Assembly (NCBI GenBank): GCA_021298195.1
Contig: JAJTEQ010000025.1
Span: forward strand, 1-57,158
DNA from: Ilumatobacteraceae bacterium
Lineage (GTDB): Bacteria; Actinomycetota; Acidimicrobiia; Acidimicrobiales; Ilumatobacteraceae
Length of the DNA stretch: 57,158 bases
Direction of reading: 5' to 3'
Under the pieces are notes generated by a model. That model did not search any database, had not been told where the DNA came from, and worked only from the letters and a program-made list of their open reading frames with translations. Position numbers and translations under genes: made by a program. Shown here piece after piece: positions 52,436 through 57,158 of the stretch; position 1 is the first letter of the stretch, and the number at the start of each line of letters is the position of its first letter.

Positions 52436-53290
52436 GTGACGGGACGAACGACGGACCACATCCTCATCGAACGCTTGCGAGTCGTGAGCATCATCGGCGT
52501 CCTGGATCACGAGCGGATCACACCGCAACCGTTGCAGATCGACGTCGACATCGAGGTCGATCTCCACGACGCCGGCCAGAGCGACGACCTGACGCAGACG
52601 GTGCACTACGGCGAGGTGGCGGTGGCCCTCGCGGAGTTGGCACGCAACACGCGGTACCAGTTGCTCGAGCGCTTGGCTCAACACATGACCGAGGTCGTGC
52701 TGTCGTTCCCGTTGGTGCGCGCCGTCGATTTGACGCTCACCAAGATGGAACCGCCGATTCCCGAGGACATCGGGTCGACCGCGGTGCGTCTGTATCGAGT
52801 GCGGTCGGACTTCTCGTCCAGTAGCCCGCACAAGGCGATCATCGCCCTCGGCAGCAACATGGGCGACCGTGCCGGCTACTTGCGCTTCGCTCTCGAACGA
52901 TTGGGCGATCGCGTCACCGCCGAGTCCCAGGTGTTCGAGACCGATCCGGTGGGCGGTCCCGAGAATCAGGGCGCCTACCTCAACATGGTCGTGGCGATCG
53001 ACACCGAACTCGATCCGTACGCGCTGTTGCGTTGGCTGCACCGCATCGAAGCCGACGCGGGTCGCGAACGGGTCGTCCATTGGGGACCGCGCACCCTCGA
53101 CATGGACCTGTTGTTCTTCGACGACGTGGTGATCGACGGCGGAAACCTGGCGGTGCCACACCCGCGTTACGCCGAACGTCGTTTCGTGTTGGCGCCGTTG
53201 AACGAGGTGGCCCCCGATCGGTGCCCGGTCGGCTGGGAGACCAGCCTTCCGCCCGACGCGGTGTATCCGCGCGGGCCGTTGACGCGCTGA
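52436..53290 (+). CDS. folBK: FolB-FolK fusion: dihydroneopterin aldolase / HPPK
   Basis: 284 residues from GTG 52436. Residues 1-120 are FolB (ERLRVVSIIGVLDHERITPQ, TVHYGEVAVALAEL, LLERLAQHMTEVVL, and Lys in LTLTKMEPP). Residues about 131-284 are FolK (IIALGSNMGDRAGYLRFAL, ETDPVGGPENQGAYLNMVV, GPRTLDMDLLFFDD, VPHPRYAERRFVLAPL). Together they turn dihydroneopterin into 6-hydroxymethyl-dihydropterin diphosphate for folate synthesis. A DHPS-like gene lies just beyond, convergent. Confidence 0.94.
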   Translation: MTGRTTDHILIERLRVVSIIGVLDHERITPQPLQIDVDIEVDLHDAGQSDDLTQTVHYGEVAVALAELARNTRYQLLERLAQHMTEVVLSFPLVRAVDLTLTKMEPPIPEDIGSTAVRLYRVRSDFSSSSPHKAIIALGSNMGDRAGYLRFALERLGDRVTAESQVFETDPVGGPENQGAYLNMVVAIDTELDPYALLRWLHRIEADAGRERVVHWGPRTLDMDLLFFDDVVIDGGNLAVPHPRYAERRFVLAPLNEVAPDRCPVGWETSLPPDAVYPRGPLTR

Positions 53291-53306
53291 CGCGGCCTAC
53301 GGCGAG

Positions 53307-54059
53307 TCAGTCGCCCAGACCCAACGATCGTTCGACCCGCCGGATCTTCTCGGGGTAGTGGCCGCGCCCGAATTCGGGTCGTTGTTTCAACACGATCTCC
53401 AGGAGTTCGTCGTGCTGGGCCGTTTCCTTCCAGGGAAGGGCGATGTAGAGGGGAAGACCGAACGTGCGAAGGGCGGACAGATTGGAGTACACGTGCTTCT
53501 GGTAGACGTAGCGCTCCTCCCACGGCCAGTTCGACGGCGCGAAGCCGGTGCCGGGGTCGAGGATGCACAGGTCGCGCAGACCGAATCGGTCGGCGACAGC
53601 GAGCTGGGTCTCGAAGAACTCCAGCATCACCTTCACGGGGTCGGCGCGAACCATTTCCATTTCGCGGGGATTCGGGCCCGACAGGAACGGCAGCACGATC
53701 GGCGCACGGAAGTCGGCGGCCACCTGCCACATCTCGTCGGTCTGCATGCCGTCGGCGGCGTTGATCACGGTGGCCCCGGCGGCCAACGCGCGTCGCGTCA
53801 CCTCGGGTTTCCACGAGTCGATGCTCAAGGGCACGCCGAACGCGGCCAGAGCCTTCACGATGGACTCCAGTCGCTCCCATTCCTCCTGCCACGACACCAC
53901 GGTGGCGTTGTCGGTGCTGCCTTGGCCACCGAGATCGATGCCGTCGCATCCGTTGTCCAGCAGGTATTCGCCGCGACGGGTGGCGGCAGTAGCGTCGACG
54001 GCGATTGAATCGACGTTGAGCGAATCCGGAGAGGCGTTGACCACGCCGTACAAGAACAT
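53307..54059 (-). CDS. Divergent dihydropteroate-synthase-like protein (FolP2-like)
   Basis: 250 residues from ATG 54059. The pterin-binding barrel is recognisable: VVNASPDSLN, GIDLGGQGSTDNA, LSIDSWKPEV, VINAADGMQ and ILDPGTGF. Several DHPS features are changed. The STRPG loop reads STDNA, the SRK loop reads LPWKET, and the final RVHDV is replaced by IRRVERSLGLGD. True DHPS activity is therefore doubtful. It is divergent from GpgS by 34 bases, the same pairing as folP2 and gpgS in mycobacteria. A folate role alongside FolB-FolK remains an alternative. Confidence 0.8.
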   Translation of the reverse strand: MFLYGVVNASPDSLNVDSIAVDATAATRRGEYLLDNGCDGIDLGGQGSTDNATVVSWQEEWERLESIVKALAAFGVPLSIDSWKPEVTRRALAAGATVINAADGMQTDEMWQVAADFRAPIVLPFLSGPNPREMEMVRADPVKVMLEFFETQLAVADRFGLRDLCILDPGTGFAPSNWPWEERYVYQKHVYSNLSALRTFGLPLYIALPWKETAQHDELLEIVLKQRPEFGRGHYPEKIRRVERSLGLGD

Positions 54060-54093
54060 GGTTCGCAGGTTAGGGCGAGCGGGGCGAGGCGAC

Positions 54094-55002
54094 ATGAGCG
54101 TGAAGACATTCGATCCCACCGGCTGGACGTTGGAGACCGCACTGTTGATGAAGGGCGACCGCACCGTCTCGGTCTGCATTCCGTGCAAGAACGAGGCCGG
54201 AACCATCGGTGATCTGGTGCGTCTGATCGAACCCACCTTGCTCGGCACGTTGGTGGACGAACTCATCGTGTTGGACGACGGTTCCATCGACGGCACCGGC
54301 GAGATCGCCGAGGAAGCCGGCGCCACCGTGGTTCACGTCGATCTGGTGCATTTCTTCCACGGACCGGGCAAGGGCAAGGGCAACGCGTTGTGGGCCAGTC
54401 TTCTGGCCAGCAAGGGCGACATCGTGGTCTGGATCGACGGCGACATCACCAGCTTCACCACCGATTGGATCGTGCGATTGGTGATGCCGTTGCTCATCGA
54501 TCCCGAGGTGGGTTTGGTGAAGGCCAGCTACGAGCGACCGTCGCACCTGGGTGGTGGCGGACGCACGACCGAACTGGTGGCGCGGCCCTTGCTGTCGATG
54601 TTCTTCCCGTCGATCGCCGACCTGCAACAGCCTCTGGCCGGCGAGTTCGCCGGGCGTCGATCGATGGTGGAAGCCATCCCGTTCGCCACCGGTTGGGGAG
54701 TCGAGATCGGCATGCTCATCGACATGGCGAGCGCCTTCGGGCCGTCGAGTCTGGCCCAAGTGGATCTCGGTGTGCGTCTGCACCGGCACCATCGGTTGGA
54801 GACGTTGGCGATCCAGGCGGCCGAGGTCGCCGCGACCGTTCTGTCCCGCACGGCGAATCCGCCGACACCGGTCGACGTGCCACCGACGTTGCACCGCAAG
54901 TCGGGTGAACCGATCCTGTTGAACGTGGGGGAGCGTCCGCCGGCGAACTCGGTACCGAAGTTGGGTGCGATCCCTCAGTCGCCCGACGACGCCCGCGCGT
55001 AA
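54094..55002 (+). CDS. gpgS: Glucosyl-3-phosphoglycerate synthase (GT81)
   Basis: 302 residues. A GT-A fold with SVCIPCKNEAGTIGDLV, VLDDGSIDGTGEIAEE, HGPGKGKGNALWASLL, the metal motif Asp115-Gly-Asp117 in WIDGDIT, and GEFAGRRSMVEAIPFATGWGVEIGM. These are strong GpgS features. It makes glucosyl-3-phosphoglycerate from UDP- or ADP-glucose and 3-phosphoglycerate, the first step to glucosylglycerate and to mycobacterial methylglucose lipopolysaccharide. Its 3' end overlaps the convergent RibD-C gene by 28 bases. Confidence 0.92.
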   Translation: MSVKTFDPTGWTLETALLMKGDRTVSVCIPCKNEAGTIGDLVRLIEPTLLGTLVDELIVLDDGSIDGTGEIAEEAGATVVHVDLVHFFHGPGKGKGNALWASLLASKGDIVVWIDGDITSFTTDWIVRLVMPLLIDPEVGLVKASYERPSHLGGGGRTTELVARPLLSMFFPSIADLQQPLAGEFAGRRSMVEAIPFATGWGVEIGMLIDMASAFGPSSLAQVDLGVRLHRHHRLETLAIQAAEVAATVLSRTANPPTPVDVPPTLHRKSGEPILLNVGERPPANSVPKLGAIPQSPDDARA

Positions 55003-55589
55003 CGCAGGAACACGAAGCCGTCGTCGGTGGCGACGTGCGCGAGGTTCCAGGGTTCGCGCAGAGCGAGCGGACCGGAGGCGATGCGCTGACTGGCGCCGCT
55101 CACGAATCGGGGCGCGATGGTCAGACAGATCTCGTCCACCAGATCGGCGGCCAGCATCTGGGCGTTGAGATTCGGGCCGCCCTCGAGCACGCACAGACGC
55201 CCCGGGAGGTCACGGACGATGTCGCGCACGTCGCCGCCCACGATTCGCGTGTTGCCCGCGGCCGTGAGCGCCGCGGCGTTGCGCCCGAGGTCGCCGGTTT
55301 CGGACACCACCACCAGCACCTGGTGAGAGGGAAGCGGGGTGTAGCCGTCCTGGCGAACGGTCTCGGCGCCGACCAGCACGCTGTCGGCCGAGCGATGCAG
55401 ATGCAAGAAGATCTCCCGGTCGGTGGGACCACCGAGGAGAGCCGAGTTCCCCTCGAGCGACACCGCTCCGTCGGCGGTGCTGATCATCGACATCACGACC
55501 CACGGACGGTCCTCGGGTCGGGGGCGACCGCTCAGGTCGTAGGCGACCTCGACGGGTACGTCATCGACACGGGGATGGATCAAACGCAC
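54975..55589 (-). CDS. RibD C-terminal-type reductase (dihydrofolate-reductase fold)
   Basis: 204 residues from GTG 55589. RPWVVMSMISTADGAVSLEGNS, DREIFLHLHRSADSVLVGAETVRQDGY and CVLEGGPNLNAQMLAADLVDEI match the pyrimidine-reductase domain of RibD, which binds NADPH. No deaminase domain is attached. It may act in riboflavin or deazaflavin synthesis or as an unrelated reductase. It stands alone. Confidence 0.88.
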   Translation of the reverse strand: MRLIHPRVDDVPVEVAYDLSGRPRPEDRPWVVMSMISTADGAVSLEGNSALLGGPTDREIFLHLHRSADSVLVGAETVRQDGYTPLPSHQVLVVVSETGDLGRNAAALTAAGNTRIVGGDVRDIVRDLPGRLCVLEGGPNLNAQMLAADLVDEICLTIAPRFVSGASQRIASGPLALREPWNLAHVATDDGFVFLRYARASSGD

Positions 55590-55774
55590 GCCCCGTGTCT
55601 AGCGGGACGGGGCCGGTGGAACCCCGTTGCTCGGGAATTGACGCGAGACTGACAACTTCCGGTCCGACGGCCCCCGGATCTTGCCCGTCACGACCGCACA
55701 TGTCACAGAAATTCGGTCGAATTTCGCCCGCTCCGTTTCTGAGGGGTCGTCAGATCGTGGGGTAGGGTTCGCTC
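55590..55774. promoter_or_regulatory. Divergent upstream region, RibD-C reductase and acyl-CoA dehydrogenase
   Basis: 185 bases between divergent starts with no open frame worth calling. It should hold both promoters. A GGGTAGGGTTCG purine-rich stretch precedes the acyl-CoA dehydrogenase start. I see no clear -35/-10 pair or palindrome. Confidence 0.3.
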
Positions 55775-56959
55775 ATGTACCTCGCCGAAACACCCGACCA
55801 GCAGGCTCTTCGCAAGGAACTCCGCGAGTATTTCGCGGCCATGCTCACCCCCGAGGTGCGCGCCGAATTGGGCGAGTCGGGCGAGGGCAAGCCGTTGTTC
55901 CGCGAGTTGGTGCGCCGCATGGGCGCCGACGGTTGGTTGGGTCTCGGTTGGCCGAAAGAGTTCGGCGGTCAGGGTCGTCCGGCCACCGATCAATTCATCA
56001 TGTTCGACGAGATCCAGCGCGCGCACGCGCCGTTCCCCTTCGTCACCGTGAACACCGTCGGACCGGCGATCATGGCGCACGGCACCCAGGCGCAGAAGGA
56101 CCAGTATCTCACCGGCATCCTGAAGGGCGAGATCAACTTCGCGATCGGTTACACCGAGCCCGAGGCCGGCACCGACCTTGCCAGCTTGCGCACCACCGCC
56201 GTGTTGGACGGCGACGAGTGGGTCATCAACGGCAACAAGGTCTACACGTCGGGGGCCAATCAGAGCGACTACGTGTGGTTGGCCTGTCGCACCGACGCCG
56301 ATGCCCCCAAGCATCAGGGCATCAGCATCATCATCGTGCCCACCAACACCAAGGGCTTCGAATGGACCCCCATCGTCACGGTTGGTGGTGTGGTCACCAC
56401 CGCCACCTACTACACCGACGTGCGGGTGCCCAAGGAGAATGTGATCGGTCAGATCAACGGCGGTTGGAAACTCATCACCATGCAGCTCAACCACGAGCGC
56501 GTGGGTTTGGCCGCCTTGTCGGGCCTCACCGAGCGTTTGCTGGACGACGTCACCACGTGGTGCCGGGTCACCCCGTCCGGTGGTGCCAACGGCGAGAAGA
56601 TGATCGACGTGGCCTGGGTGCAACAGGACCTGGCCAAGTGCCACGCGTTGCTCGACGCCATCCGACTCATGACGTGGAAGTTGGCCCAGAGCGTGGCCGA
56701 CAACACGCTCGGACCGGCCGAGGCCAGCGCCGTGAAAGTGTTCGGCACCGAGCGCGCCGTCGAGGTGTACCGCATCATGCAGGGCATCCTCGGGCCGGTG
56801 TCGCATCTGCGCGACGGTTCCGATGGCGCCGTCATCCACGGCGAGGTCGAGCGGGCCGCGCGCGCCGCGCAGATCAACACCTTCGGTGGGGGCGTGAACG
56901 AGATCCAGCGCGAACTGGTGGCCACCGCCGGTTTGGGGTTGGTGCGCTCGACGCGCTGA
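55775..56959 (+). CDS. Acyl-CoA dehydrogenase
   Basis: 394 residues with the three ACAD domains. N-terminal helices begin YLAETPDQQALRKELREYF. The FAD/acyl site is FAIGYTEPEAGTDLASLRTTA. The C-terminal helices end in INTFGGGVNEIQRELVATAGLGL. It resembles actinobacterial FadE proteins that often work as hetero-tetramers on steroid or side-chain acyl-CoAs. The usual catalytic glutamate is not obvious from reading alone. The partial thiolase that follows on the other strand fits fatty-acid or steroid degradation. Confidence 0.9.
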   Translation: MYLAETPDQQALRKELREYFAAMLTPEVRAELGESGEGKPLFRELVRRMGADGWLGLGWPKEFGGQGRPATDQFIMFDEIQRAHAPFPFVTVNTVGPAIMAHGTQAQKDQYLTGILKGEINFAIGYTEPEAGTDLASLRTTAVLDGDEWVINGNKVYTSGANQSDYVWLACRTDADAPKHQGISIIIVPTNTKGFEWTPIVTVGGVVTTATYYTDVRVPKENVIGQINGGWKLITMQLNHERVGLAALSGLTERLLDDVTTWCRVTPSGGANGEKMIDVAWVQQDLAKCHALLDAIRLMTWKLAQSVADNTLGPAEASAVKVFGTERAVEVYRIMQGILGPVSHLRDGSDGAVIHGEVERAARAAQINTFGGGVNEIQRELVATAGLGLVRSTR

Positions 56960-56960
56960 T

Positions 56961-57158
<198 letters not shown>

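Noticed and set aside
53307-54059. Plain folP assignment for the DHPS-like gene
   Set aside because: The STRPG, SRK and C-terminal RVHD features of DHPS are altered, and the neighbour is gpgS; a FolP2-like label is safer.

Overview
The window is about 57 kb of GC-rich, densely coding chromosomal DNA. It carries roughly 50 protein genes, many with overlapping start and stop codons. I see no rRNA, tRNA, CRISPR array, insertion sequence, integrase or phage gene, and no stretch above 300 bases without a gene. The source looks like an actinobacterium. The evidence is an HU protein with a long Lys/Ala/Pro tail, an F420-type (DDN-like) oxidoreductase, a HelD-type motor, a class E sortase, glucosyl-3-phosphoglycerate synthase beside a DHPS-like gene, and frequent GTG starts. 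A member of the class Acidimicrobiia (Ilumatobacter-like) fits best, but that is inferred from gene content alone.

Layout. 1-5353: end of a conserved hypothetical gene, a lipoprotein, then a divergent locus of a DUF4956 membrane protein plus VTC-domain protein against a secreted CotH-kinase lipoprotein with lamin-tail domains. 5438-11605: HU, an MFS exporter, an old-yellow-enzyme oxidoreductase, a Uup-like ABC-F ATPase and a CoA-transferase. 11628-17105: a tightly coupled minus-strand operon of an LPSTG surface protein, a GT4 glycosyltransferase, a six-hairpin-like protein and a GH130 enzyme. 17334-20714: a LuxR-type response regulator facing a histidine kinase-receiver-Hpt operon. 20885-27689: F420-type oxidoreductase, thioesterase, cold-shock protein, YbaK deacylase, HelD motor, small lipoprotein, DtxR/MntR regulator and an ALDH7 dehydrogenase. 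27716-30803: a second GT4 operon with a methyltransferase and a six-hairpin protein. 30871-33567: a frameshifted membrane-tethered ECF sigma gene and an aldose epimerase. 33597-36220: DTD, an Lnt-like acyltransferase with Ser for the catalytic Cys, and a sortase. 36225-39646: hemE, ferrochelatase and a HemY-type oxidase. 39697-44874: M48 peptidase, TPR-HD-GYP phosphodiesterase, esterase, Lgt and an enoyl-CoA hydratase. 44871-47918: galT against a GH36 alpha-galactosidase. 47930-51158: gatCAB. 51155-57158: M20 amidohydrolase, FolB-FolK fusion, DHPS-like protein beside GpgS, RibD-C reductase, acyl-CoA dehydrogenase and the end of a thiolase.

How they fit together. Cell-envelope biology dominates. 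There is a sortase and one clear sortase substrate, Lgt and an Lnt homologue, five or six predicted lipoproteins, two GT4 cassettes, GpgS (priming enzyme of methylglucose/glucosylglycerate pathways) and two envelope-facing signalling modules (membrane histidine kinase and tethered ECF sigma factor). The rest is housekeeping: haem, folate, tRNA amidation and proofreading, galactoside use and acyl-CoA metabolism. The least understood sets are the CotH/VTC/DUF4956 locus, the LPSTG-GT4-GH130 operon and the ECF-sigma membrane fusion.
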